Source of the DNA: Paraglaciecola sp. 20A4
GTDB lineage: Bacteria > Pseudomonadota > Gammaproteobacteria > Enterobacterales > Alteromonadaceae
Assembly: GCF_011378905.1 (NCBI RefSeq)
Contig: NZ_WTPY01000003.1
Span: forward strand, 278,966 to 342,965
Direction of reading: 5' to 3'
Length of the DNA stretch: 64,000 nt
Shown here: positions 8,697-16,986 of the stretch, piece by piece
Layout: each line of letters begins with the position of its first letter
Numbering within the stretch: position 1 is the stretch's first letter
The notes under the pieces: model-generated
Databases searched by the model: none
What the model was told of the DNA's origin: nothing
What the model saw: the letters and a program-made list of their open reading frames with translations, nothing else
Position numbers and translations under genes: made by a program

Positions 8697-8870
8697 CTAG
8701 AATTTAAGACCGACGCTTCGGTCTCCCATGGCTTCTCGCCACCCTCCTAACCATTCTGAACGAGCCGTCGTGGCTTGAAATGGACAGTTTTCTTTAGATC
8801 TACCGGAAATGCCTGCGTGGTATCCCTTTGAATGCGCTCTGGAAAGTTTATCTCTCTTTTGTCTCTTCAT
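8697..8870 (-). CDS. rmf: Ribosome modulation factor Rmf
   Basis: Translating the complement gives a 57-aa basic protein that begins MKRQKRDKLSRAHSKGYHAG and contains RSKENCPF and SEWLGGWREAMGDR. It is collinear with E. coli RMF (55 aa). RMF dimerises 70S ribosomes into inactive 100S particles in stationary phase. A GGAAAC sequence lies upstream of the ATG. The gene is convergent with fabA, as the neighbouring pair is in E. coli, which supports the call. Confidence 0.95.
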   Translation of the reverse strand: MKRQKRDKLSRAHSKGYHAGISGRSKENCPFQATTARSEWLGGWREAMGDRSVGLKF

Positions 8871-9091
8871 TTCATCGAGTTTCCTATTTTTACGTAGCGA
8901 TAACCGTGCTTAAATTAAGCACGTGTATAGAGATAGTAGATCAGGCATATTGGTTCAATAGCGTTTGGCTAATATAATCAGAAAATAGCGACAGGACATT
9001 GATTTAATTAATATAAATTTAATAAACTCAATTCGAATATTAGACAGATTATTTATTGTATTTAGTAATAAAAAACTAAACATCCACAAAA

Positions 9092-9112
9092 AAGCCCGCT
9101 AAATGCGGGCTT
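9092..9112 (-). terminator. Terminator downstream of the DUF3466 gene
   Basis: AAGCCCGC-5 nt-GCGGGCTT makes an 8-bp stem, followed on the minus strand by TTTTTTGTGG. It lies 17 bases past the stop of the DUF3466 gene and ends the minus-strand run that begins at rlmKL. Confidence 0.85.
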
Positions 9113-9128
9113 CAGGAGTCAGTTTTTT

Positions 9129-10838
9129 TTACGACAACTTTATACGTCTGCGTATTGCTATTACCATTAGGCCGAACAGTGAGATAAGACCAAAACCCGC
9201 TCCTTGACGGTCAGTGTCATTGTCGCTTTTGTCGTCACCAGGTTCTGTCACATCACAGTCCTCGATAAAGCCTCCCGCAATTGGCTCTAAGCGAACACTG
9301 ATAATTCTATCAACTATGACTTCATCACCGTTGCTGTCTAGCACCACATCACCAAAAATATTTTTAGACTGTGTGCGCACTAGAGCTGAAGCTGCAATCA
9401 CACCGTCATTATTGATGCCTGTGGCATTCACTAACGTATAAGGTGAATTACATTGAATTAAATCATTCATGTTGATAAATTCAGACGAATTGCTATCAAA
9501 TCGAAAGGCGTGGCTTCTTCTGGCCGATACACCTGCTTCTATCTCGCCTTTACCTACCACTATGCCAGCATCGTTGATGGCATTGGCAAAGCTCGATGAG
9601 CCCAAGAAAAAATCTTCTGGGAAAACGGTTTCATCAGTATTTATATCATGTATAAAAAATTTGCTACGCGAGATTCCATTAACCTGCTTAACCGCTGAAC
9701 CAACCACTAAACCACTATTATTAATGTCCGTTGCGGTACTTGATGTATAGGTTTGGTCATCCGTAATCTCAGTGACTGTATCGCCTTCATAAATAGCAGC
9801 AAAGGTACGAATAAAATTAGTATCGCGATATTGACCTGAGGATTCACCTACGGCTACACCGTTATCATTGATCGCTAAAGCTTTGCTTTCATAACCATTG
9901 GTGTCGTCTTCTTCAGGGGTATAAGCCAAGCCTAGCTCTTTCGTGCTAATGATCTGCCCTTGATTATCCAACTGCCAAATAGTACCTCGGCGCTGAAAGT
10001 TGAACTTTAACGATTTCTCACCACTAGCAGATGCAGAACTTAAGTTAATTCGACGTAGGCAGACTTCCGCTGGCTCGTCTCCACGGACATCTTCATCATT
10101 ACAATTATCAACTGAAGTCTGCAGTGTAGAACCGTCTAAAAGTGTAGTCGTACTGTAGCCAACAACCTGATTACTGTTGTTTACGTCATAGGCTACACTC
10201 AGGCCCCCTGCCGTATCATCAATGGGAGGCAATTCAATGGTTGTATTATTCACTGTGGCAAATGCACGGCTGTAAAAATCATTCACTACATAGGTAATAT
10301 CAGTACCTGATTCTAAGGTGTAATCTAAGGTGTAAAATACGTCGAAACTGCTACCTACCGTCGTACCCGAGTCATTTATTCCTCGCACAAGTGTATCGTT
10401 GCTAAAGGTATACTCGTTTGTGTTTGCATCAAGTACATCAAAGCCAGGGATTAAAGCGCTGTTATTGTCTGATTCAACATAAGCATGGCGATTAGCAATT
10501 TGTTGAATGGTTAGACCTTCACTGTTGGCATCAGCCGTCAGTAATCCATATAGAAATGTATAATCAGCGTCGTTATAGTTACCTATTTTCGCTGCTTCAA
10601 TATCAGTCAAGTTATCAATAAGCGTTTGCGACTCGAAATTTAGTAACGATGCATCAATAGGTGGATTAAACGGTATTGAAACATTAATAGCGATTTGCCC
10701 ACTGGCGTTGATATCACTTGGGAAGGTATTCAAGCCTACGTTATTTGTTTCGAGCTCAACCACATTGTATTGCGCGGCATTAGCCAAGGATATCGTCAAT
10801 GCAGAAAATGCGAATGCTGCCAATCTAGTTTTATTCAT
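9129..10838 (-). CDS. DUF3466-family surface protein with C-terminal sorting-like tail
   Basis: A 569-aa exported protein with a signal peptide (residues 1-21, ending ANA). The body holds repeated segments built on I-N-(D/N)-x-G-x-V-V-G (for example GINDSGTTVGSS, AINDNGVAVGES, DINNSGLVVGSA), the pattern of the HAF/DUF3466 extracellular repeats. The end is GAGFGLISLFGLMVIAIRRR: a small-residue patch, one membrane helix and a basic tail, like GlyGly-CTERM anchors processed by rhombosortase, though a strict Gly-Gly pair is lacking. It occupies the place where E. coli carries pqiABC between rmf and uup. The function is unknown; a surface role is likely. Confidence 0.78.
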   Translation of the reverse strand: MNKTRLAAFAFSALTISLANAAQYNVVELETNNVGLNTFPSDINASGQIAINVSIPFNPPIDASLLNFESQTLIDNLTDIEAAKIGNYNDADYTFLYGLLTADANSEGLTIQQIANRHAYVESDNNSALIPGFDVLDANTNEYTFSNDTLVRGINDSGTTVGSSFDVFYTLDYTLESGTDITYVVNDFYSRAFATVNNTTIELPPIDDTAGGLSVAYDVNNSNQVVGYSTTTLLDGSTLQTSVDNCNDEDVRGDEPAEVCLRRINLSSASASGEKSLKFNFQRRGTIWQLDNQGQIISTKELGLAYTPEEDDTNGYESKALAINDNGVAVGESSGQYRDTNFIRTFAAIYEGDTVTEITDDQTYTSSTATDINNSGLVVGSAVKQVNGISRSKFFIHDINTDETVFPEDFFLGSSSFANAINDAGIVVGKGEIEAGVSARRSHAFRFDSNSSEFINMNDLIQCNSPYTLVNATGINNDGVIAASALVRTQSKNIFGDVVLDSNGDEVIVDRIISVRLEPIAGGFIEDCDVTEPGDDKSDNDTDRQGAGFGLISLFGLMVIAIRRRIKLS

Positions 10839-10868
10839 TTAAAATCCTGATTTCTTTTATATGTTATT

Positions 10869-12779
10869 TTATTCAGTTAAAGCTTCGAGCTCATCCCAAC
10901 GCGCATAAGCCTCGGTCAAGCTGCTTTCAGCATCAGCAAGTTGGGCTAGTATCTTGGATGTAGCGTCGTTATCTTTCTTGAAAAAATCCCCATCGCTTAT
11001 TTGCGATTGTAATTGCGCGATTTCTTTTTCTAATTTATCGATTGAAAGAGGCAGTTTTTCGAGTTCAAGTTGCTGCTTATACGATAATTTTTTACTCGGC
11101 TTACTTTGAGGCTTGGTCTTAGGACTATCACTTTGTTTAGAAGTTTCAGTTTTGTTTTTATTTGCTTGTTTTGATACCGCGTTTGCAGCATACCATTGAT
11201 AAATATCGGCATAGCCACCGACAAACTCTTTAATTTTACCTTGGCCTTCAAAAAACAGGCTTGAAGTCACAACGTTGTCGACAAATTCTCTATCATGGCT
11301 AACCAAGATAAGCGTACCTTTATAATTACCGAGTATATCTTCTAGTAACTCTAAGGTTTCTACATCGAGATCATTGGTTGGCTCATCGAGAATAAGTAAG
11401 TTGTTTGGCTTAAGCATTAATTTGGCTAATAACAAACGGTTCTTTTCGCCGCCCGATAATGAACTCACAGGCACATTCACTCGCTCTGGTGTAAACAAGT
11501 AGTCCTGTAAATAGCTAATAACGTGCTTGCTGCTGCCGTTTATCTCTACTTCACGCTTACCATCAGCAATGGCGTCAATCACTTTGAGCGACACGTCAAG
11601 TTGCGAGCGATGCTGATCGAAATAGGCTAATTCTATTTTGGTACCGCAACGCACCGTGCCTGACGTTGGCTCTAGTTGTTCTAGCAATAGTTTTATCAGC
11701 GTACTCTTACCGCAACCATTAGGGCCGATAAGGGCAATTTTATCGCCGCGGAAGATGGTGAAGTCTAAGTGGTCGACAATATTTTTATCGTCGATTTGAT
11801 AGCTAAGGTTTTCAGCTTCAAAGATAATCTTGCCTGAGTTTTGTCCTTGGCCAAGTGTGACAACAGCACGACCTGTTACATCACGTCGTTCACTGCGTTC
11901 ATTACGTAATGCTTTCAATGCACGAACGCGCCCTTCGTTACGTGTGCGACGAGCCTTAACACCTTGTCTTATCCAGGCTTCTTCTTGACTCAATTTTTTG
12001 TCGAACAAGGCGTTTTGCGTTTCTTCAACTTCTAAGTCATGGGCCTTTTTATCCAAATACTCTTGATAGTTACCAGGATAACTAACCAGTTGTCCACGGT
12101 CTAAATCAACAATACGTGTGGCAACGTTACGTATAAAGGCCCTATCATGGCTGACAAAAACCACTGCGCCTTGATAATCAAGGACCGTGTTTTCCAACCA
12201 TTTGATCATACTAATATCTAAGTGGTTAGTAGGCTCATCTAATAATAAAATATCAGGCTGATTAGCAAGTGCTCTTGCAAGTGCCGCTTTACGGCGCCAG
12301 CCGCCTGAAAGCGAAGACAACTGTTGATCTGGGTCAAGTTTGAGCTGGGTTAACACCTGCATTATTTTTTGTTCAAACTGCCAGGCGTTATGATGATCAA
12401 GTTGTTGCTGCAACTTTTCGAGCTTGTCCATCTGTGCTTCGCTGTAATCGGTAGCAATAACATGAGTCTGATGGAAATACGCTTTCAGGATCTCCCCTAC
12501 CTCAGCCATGCCTTCGGCTACATAATCAAACAAACTGCAATCTACACTTTGCGGTGGATCCTGCGGTAAACGTGAAATTTTAACTTGATTGCCGACTAAT
12601 CTCTGGCCATCGTCTAGTTTCAATTCTCCAGCAATAATTTTTAATAATGTGGACTTACCGCAACCGTTTCGGCCAACAAGACACACACGTTCACCTGGAT
12701 GGATTACTAATTCCACACCACTTAATAAAGGTGGGTGACCGAAAATAATACTGGCATTTTTAAGTTGTAATAAACTCAA
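10869..12779 (-). CDS. uup: ABC-F ATPase Uup
   Basis: A 636-aa soluble ABC-F protein with two ATPase domains: Walker A GRNGCGKST and GPNGCGKST, signatures LSGGWRRKAALARAL and LSGGEKNRLLLAKLM, and Walker B LLLDEPTNHLD and LILDEPTNDLD. It ends in a charged linker and coiled-coil region (about residues 540-636) that in E. coli Uup binds DNA. Uup acts on ribosomes and on branched replication intermediates, and its loss raises transposon excision. Its start overlaps the upstream glutaredoxin-like gene by four bases, so it is co-translated with that gene and rlmKL, the same core order as E. coli. Confidence 0.94.
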   Translation of the reverse strand: MSLLQLKNASIIFGHPPLLSGVELVIHPGERVCLVGRNGCGKSTLLKIIAGELKLDDGQRLVGNQVKISRLPQDPPQSVDCSLFDYVAEGMAEVGEILKAYFHQTHVIATDYSEAQMDKLEKLQQQLDHHNAWQFEQKIMQVLTQLKLDPDQQLSSLSGGWRRKAALARALANQPDILLLDEPTNHLDISMIKWLENTVLDYQGAVVFVSHDRAFIRNVATRIVDLDRGQLVSYPGNYQEYLDKKAHDLEVEETQNALFDKKLSQEEAWIRQGVKARRTRNEGRVRALKALRNERSERRDVTGRAVVTLGQGQNSGKIIFEAENLSYQIDDKNIVDHLDFTIFRGDKIALIGPNGCGKSTLIKLLLEQLEPTSGTVRCGTKIELAYFDQHRSQLDVSLKVIDAIADGKREVEINGSSKHVISYLQDYLFTPERVNVPVSSLSGGEKNRLLLAKLMLKPNNLLILDEPTNDLDVETLELLEDILGNYKGTLILVSHDREFVDNVVTSSLFFEGQGKIKEFVGGYADIYQWYAANAVSKQANKNKTETSKQSDSPKTKPQSKPSKKLSYKQQLELEKLPLSIDKLEKEIAQLQSQISDGDFFKKDNDATSKILAQLADAESSLTEAYARWDELEALTE

Positions 12780-13012
12780 GACAAAAACTCTCTTAATTGT
12801 TGTTCATTGAAAGGCCACTCGAGCTCAAGCTCTGTGTCTAACCTTTTCAGTACTGGGATACGTGCACCGTATAAATGATATAACTCTGTAGACGCTCTAA
12901 CATCAACCTTGTTATAAGATGCGTCTGGTGCCGCGTAATTTAAAATAACTTCTGCTTCATCACACAGGCAGCAATCTTTGCCGGAGTATAACAAGATGGT
13001 TACATTAGACAT
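12776..13012 (-). CDS. Glutaredoxin-family protein (DUF836 type)
   Basis: A 78-aa thioredoxin-fold protein with the redox motif Cys14-Cys-Leu-Cys17 directly after the first strand and the cis-proline segment ARIPVL near residue 52, as in the DUF836 glutaredoxin-like family. It probably reduces or senses thiols in the cytoplasm; its partner is not known. It overlaps rlmKL by 8 bases upstream and uup by 4 bases downstream, so the three form a tight operon, a layout I recall from other Alteromonadales and Vibrionales. Confidence 0.85.
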   Translation of the reverse strand: MSNVTILLYSGKDCCLCDEAEVILNYAAPDASYNKVDVRASTELYHLYGARIPVLKRLDTELELEWPFNEQQLREFLS

Positions 13013-15110
13013 TCAGGGTAAACACCCAACATCCATGTATCTTTGGATTACGCTTAAAGTCTTCAGGTAAGGTTTTCTGGGTAAAATCTTGAATACTCAG
13101 ACCTAACTTGCCGATGCCCTCTTCATCCAATTTAAACTGGCGTAAATTATTGGAAAACATGATTTCCCCACCAGGGCGTAAACATCTTACGGCATTACTG
13201 AGCAATGCTAAATGGTCGCGCTGAACGTCCCATGTTGTATCCATACGTTTGGAATTAGAAAACGACGGTGGATCGATAAAAATAAAATCATACTGTTTGT
13301 TATGTCTATCTAACCAAGTCAAGCAATCCGCTTGAATAAATTCATAGGGTCCCTTTAAATTATTTAGCGCAAAATTCTCTTTTGCCCAATCCACATAGGT
13401 ATTCGACATATCAACGGTAGTCACTGATTTAGCCTTACCTATGGCCGCGTGTACCGAAACACTGCCGGTATAAGCAAAAAGATTTAGTACGTCTTTATCT
13501 TTGACTCGCTGCTGGACTAATTGGCGTGTTATCCGGTGGTCAAGAAATAATCCAGTGTCCAAGTAATCAGTCAAGTTAAGCTTGAACTTGGCACCGTTCT
13601 CATACACTTCAACTGTCTTCTGAGTCTGAGAGACTTTCTCGTACTGGCTTTTACCTTTTTGCTGCGCCCTAACCTTCATCACAATCTGTTCTGATGGCAC
13701 ATCAACACAGCTGGGCAATGCCACAATCACTTCATGTAAACGTCGCTTCGCTTTCGCTGCAGGTACATCTTTCGGGGCAGCATATTCCTGCACAACTAGC
13801 CAGTCTCCATAGCGGTCGATTGCTACGTTGTATTCTGGCAAATCTGCATCGTAAATACGGTAACAATTGGTATTTTCCGTTTTAAGCCATTTACTGAGAC
13901 GTTTGAGATTTTTAGTCAAGCGATTAGCAAAGTCATTATTATTAAGTGATACTTCTCTGGTAACGCAGTTCTTTTCATCTAATGCGAAGTTAACCAACTG
14001 ACATTCTAATTTGCCGTTCATCAACTTATATTCTTTGTTAGCGAACATTTTCATGCTGCGCAGCAAATCTCGATTAGACGTCAATAAAGATAAATTCCAA
14101 CCTTTGAAATGTTCTTTAAGATTCACTCCCCAATCTTGGAACAACGGAAGCAAAGCGGTAATTTCACTCAGTCTTTCACCGTAAGGCGGATTACTAACAA
14201 TATAACCTGGTGCCTGTCCTTTAGGCGGCGTCACTTTGCATGCATCTATGGTGTTAAATTGTATAGCTGAGAATACCCCAGCAGCATCGGCATTTTCTTT
14301 AGCAATGGCAACAACACCGTGGTCGATATCACTTGCGCAAATCACACTAGTTGACTCAACAATCTTTGATTCTGCATCGGTTAACAGTGATTGCCATAAC
14401 GTAGCATCATGTTGAAGCCAGCGCGTGAAGCCCCAGTCTTTGCGCTTCAGCGCTGGGGCAATATTGGCAGCCATAAGCGCCGCTTCAATCGCAATGGTGC
14501 CCGCACCACACATAGGGTCAAGCAAAGGTAATGCTTTATTTTGCGTCCAACCGCTGCGCACCAACATAGCGCAAGCAATGTGCTCTTTTACAGGCGCTAA
14601 GCCAGTTTTCACACGGTAATGACGTTGATGTAAACTGTGCCCTGACAAATCAAGATAAACCGTTAACTTGTCACTCCACATTCTCCCTTGCAAGCGAATA
14701 TCGGGATCAATTTTACTCACCGAGGGTCGTGATTCGAACAATTCATTAAATTGGTCTACAACCGCATCTTTAATTTTCAATGCACCAAATTGGGTATTGT
14801 TAATACAATGATTGGCGCCAACAAAGTCGACGACAAATGTACTATCAACGCTGAAATGCGATGTCCAATTTACGCTACTGGTGATTTGATATACGTCATC
14901 AGCGACATCCACGTGGCCTTCTGCAACCTTAAGCAATACCCGATTGGCCAAACGCGACCACAAGCAAATTTTGTATGCGTGCTCAATTTCACCGCTAAAC
15001 AACACCTGACCAGGCTTGGTTTTTACGGATAATTGCGGACACAGCGCAGATATTTCTTTGGCAAGAAGCTCATCGAGCCCCTTAGACGTGGTGACTAAAA
15101 ATTCAAACAT
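13005..15110 (-). CDS. rlmL: 23S rRNA methyltransferase RlmKL
   Basis: A 701-aa fused double methyltransferase (rlmL/rlmKL) that modifies G2445 (N2) and G2069 (N7) of 23S rRNA. Order of parts: an N-terminal ferredoxin-like/THUMP region (about 1-155), the RlmL domain with SAM motif DPMCGAGTIAIEAA and active motif SNPPYGERL, then the RlmK domain with LNLFAYTGSVSVHAA and IFIDPPSFSN. The length equals that of E. coli RlmKL (702). It heads the rlmKL-grx-uup operon. A TATAAT on the minus strand lies about 30 bases before the start and may be its -10 element. Confidence 0.95.
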   Translation of the reverse strand: MFEFLVTTSKGLDELLAKEISALCPQLSVKTKPGQVLFSGEIEHAYKICLWSRLANRVLLKVAEGHVDVADDVYQITSSVNWTSHFSVDSTFVVDFVGANHCINNTQFGALKIKDAVVDQFNELFESRPSVSKIDPDIRLQGRMWSDKLTVYLDLSGHSLHQRHYRVKTGLAPVKEHIACAMLVRSGWTQNKALPLLDPMCGAGTIAIEAALMAANIAPALKRKDWGFTRWLQHDATLWQSLLTDAESKIVESTSVICASDIDHGVVAIAKENADAAGVFSAIQFNTIDACKVTPPKGQAPGYIVSNPPYGERLSEITALLPLFQDWGVNLKEHFKGWNLSLLTSNRDLLRSMKMFANKEYKLMNGKLECQLVNFALDEKNCVTREVSLNNNDFANRLTKNLKRLSKWLKTENTNCYRIYDADLPEYNVAIDRYGDWLVVQEYAAPKDVPAAKAKRRLHEVIVALPSCVDVPSEQIVMKVRAQQKGKSQYEKVSQTQKTVEVYENGAKFKLNLTDYLDTGLFLDHRITRQLVQQRVKDKDVLNLFAYTGSVSVHAAIGKAKSVTTVDMSNTYVDWAKENFALNNLKGPYEFIQADCLTWLDRHNKQYDFIFIDPPSFSNSKRMDTTWDVQRDHLALLSNAVRCLRPGGEIMFSNNLRQFKLDEEGIGKLGLSIQDFTQKTLPEDFKRNPKIHGCWVFTLNV

Positions 15111-15166
15111 ATACCGATCCAGTTATTTCTTCGGGCGCGATTATACGGTAATAAAGGAGTTATCGC

Positions 15167-15220
15167 ATGGCTAAATGCAGAAAAATCAGATTGTTAATTT
15201 GTAGAATGAAAAATGAATAA
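15167..15220 (+). CDS. Candidate 17-codon micro-ORF with strong ribosome binding site
   Basis: AAAGGAG (15153-15159) stands 7 bases before an ATG that opens a 17-codon basic peptide starting MAKCRKIRLL. It lies in the plus-strand gap between the divergently oriented rlmKL start and the zapC end. A TTATAC element just upstream could be a -10. I do not recognise the peptide. Nothing but the good Shine-Dalgarno match supports it. Confidence 0.25.
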   Translation: MAKCRKIRLLICRMKNE

Positions 15221-15252
15221 CGACAGGGATAAATGCTGAGGGAGGCTTACAA

Positions 15253-15789
15253 CTAAGCGCGTTTATAAATAGGAATATCAGCGAGATATGGAATGAGTCG
15301 ATCGCTCATAACTTTAATTATTTCAAACTGCGCTAATGTTTTACTACTGCTTACGATAAATTGTTCAGAAATAAGCATACACGTTGCCGTTGTGCCGTGC
15401 TGTTCTATCACAATGACCTGACCTAATTCGCTATTATCATTGTCAGCTGCCTCTAACATCGCCAATTGACAATGCACCCCACTAGTCGATTGGGCTTTGT
15501 ACAACCAACTCTTCATGCAAACAGGTTTATGGAATTTAAGCGCAGCCGTAGCATTTAATAAAACTTGCACCAACTGCCCTTCTGACAAAGCTAACCCGCT
15601 GCTATCTAAGTTTTCAGCTAACGCCACATAGTGCTCGGTATCTTCAAGACTAAATAACTGTTTATCGGTAGGTAAATTAACTAAATTCTTTAGGGCAAAA
15701 GGCACCACAAAGGTCAATGTGTGACCTAGGTCGAGACGCAGTTCGTTATCGTGCGTATACCAAAACCAATTTGTATTAGGAAGAAGCAT
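15253..15789 (-). CDS. zapC: Cell division protein ZapC
   Basis: A 178-aa protein resembling E. coli ZapC, which bundles FtsZ filaments and stabilises the early Z ring. Shared features are NTNWFWYTHDNELRLDLG at the start (DDNWRWYYDEE...LDL in E. coli), the LVQVLLNATAALKFHKPVCMKSW block and IIKVMSDRLIP at the end. AAGGAA upstream of ATG gives a good ribosome binding site. Its location between rlmKL and pyrD matches the E. coli neighbourhood, where zapC follows pyrD. Confidence 0.9.
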   Translation of the reverse strand: MLLPNTNWFWYTHDNELRLDLGHTLTFVVPFALKNLVNLPTDKQLFSLEDTEHYVALAENLDSSGLALSEGQLVQVLLNATAALKFHKPVCMKSWLYKAQSTSGVHCQLAMLEAADNDNSELGQVIVIEQHGTTATCMLISEQFIVSSSKTLAQFEIIKVMSDRLIPYLADIPIYKRA

Positions 15790-15907
15790 GATTCCTTAGC
15801 CTAGTTAGAATTTAATCCTTAAATAAAAGCTAGCATAGTTTACCTTGGAATCATGCACTTTTCGTCATACTTAAAGGTGATAAAAGAAGCCGATCAGGCA
15901 TTGATCA

Positions 15908-16915
15908 TTATAACGAGTCTACGATCTCTTTTATCAATTTCGGACCTTGATAGATCAGCGCCGAATACACCTGAATTAAAGGCGATCCGGCTTCGATCCG
16001 AGCTTTCGCAGCCAACACCGAATCAATCCCCCCCACACCAATGACTGGCGCCTGCCCCGCCAGCTGACTGCATAAGGATGTTACGATCCTTTGACTTCTG
16101 TCTGTGAGTACTGACCCACTCAGACCGCCAGCCTCTTCGGCATGCTGCTGACCTTTAACGGCTTCACGATCGAGAGTCGTATTCGTTGCGATCACCCCAT
16201 CGATCCCAACGCTTAAAAAAGAATCAACCATCGAGCTTAACTCAGAATCTTGCAGATCAGGCGCGATCTTAATTAAGATAGGAACCTGCTTATTATGTTG
16301 CGCTTTAAGTTTGATTTGCTCTGCTTTTAAGCCGCTTAATAATTGCGTGAGCGCATCACCGTATTGCAAGTTTCTAAGTCCCGGCGTGTTAGGTGACGAT
16401 ATATTTACCGTAACGTAACTAGCATGCTGATAAACCTTACGCAAACAAATCAAATAATCGTTTAGCGCTTCATCCTCGGGAGTGGTTTTGTTTTTACCAA
16501 TGTTGATACCTAACACCCCTGTATAACGCGCTTTTTTAACTTGCTCTACAAGGTAATCGACCCCTTTATTGTTAAATCCCATACGATTAATAATCGCCTG
16601 CCCTTTTGGTAATCTAAACATTCGGGGTTTATCGTTACCTGCTTGCGGTTTAGGGGTAACCGTACCAACTTCTATAAAACCAAATCCCATCGCCGCAAAG
16701 GCATCAATACATTCTGCGTTTTTGTCTAACCCGGCAGCTAAACCAACAGGATTCTTAAAGTGCAAACCAAAGCACTCAACAGGTTTGTCTGCGATACGCT
16801 GTTTGTAGGCCATGTTTAAAAATGTATGCTGCGTGCGCTTAAGCCAATTAATCGTAAAGTCGTGACTCCACTCGGCATCTTGGGTAAATAAAAATTTCTG
16901 TAAAATGGCATACAT
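15908..16915 (-). CDS. pyrD: Dihydroorotate dehydrogenase (quinone), class 2
   Basis: A 335-aa FMN enzyme of the inner-membrane face that oxidises dihydroorotate to orotate and gives electrons to quinone, the fourth step of UMP synthesis. An N-terminal amphipathic region (1-40) marks class 2. PVGLAAGLDKNAE, the active-site segment VNISSPNTPGLRNLQ (catalytic Ser), the FMN-binding Lys in PILIKIAPDL and NTTLDR are all present. GAGGAAAAC lies just before ATG. A hairpin terminator sits only about 25 bases upstream, suggesting attenuation or isolation from gdhB. Confidence 0.95.
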   Translation of the reverse strand: MYAILQKFLFTQDAEWSHDFTINWLKRTQHTFLNMAYKQRIADKPVECFGLHFKNPVGLAAGLDKNAECIDAFAAMGFGFIEVGTVTPKPQAGNDKPRMFRLPKGQAIINRMGFNNKGVDYLVEQVKKARYTGVLGINIGKNKTTPEDEALNDYLICLRKVYQHASYVTVNISSPNTPGLRNLQYGDALTQLLSGLKAEQIKLKAQHNKQVPILIKIAPDLQDSELSSMVDSFLSVGIDGVIATNTTLDREAVKGQQHAEEAGGLSGSVLTDRSQRIVTSLCSQLAGQAPVIGVGGIDSVLAAKARIEAGSPLIQVYSALIYQGPKLIKEIVDSL

Positions 16916-16935
16916 GGTGTTCGTTTTCCTCAGAC

Positions 16936-16964
16936 AAAAAAAAGCCCCAGTGCGATACCAGGGC
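16936..16964 (-). terminator. Terminator between gdhB and pyrD
   Basis: On the minus strand GCCCTGG-TATCGCA-CTGGGGC (7-bp stem with two wobble pairs) is followed by eight T. It stands 22 bases after the gdhB stop and ends about 20 bases before the pyrD start, so it can end gdhB transcripts and limits read-through into pyrD. Confidence 0.75.
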
Positions 16965-16986
16965 GTTAAAGACCGTACGGTTAATA

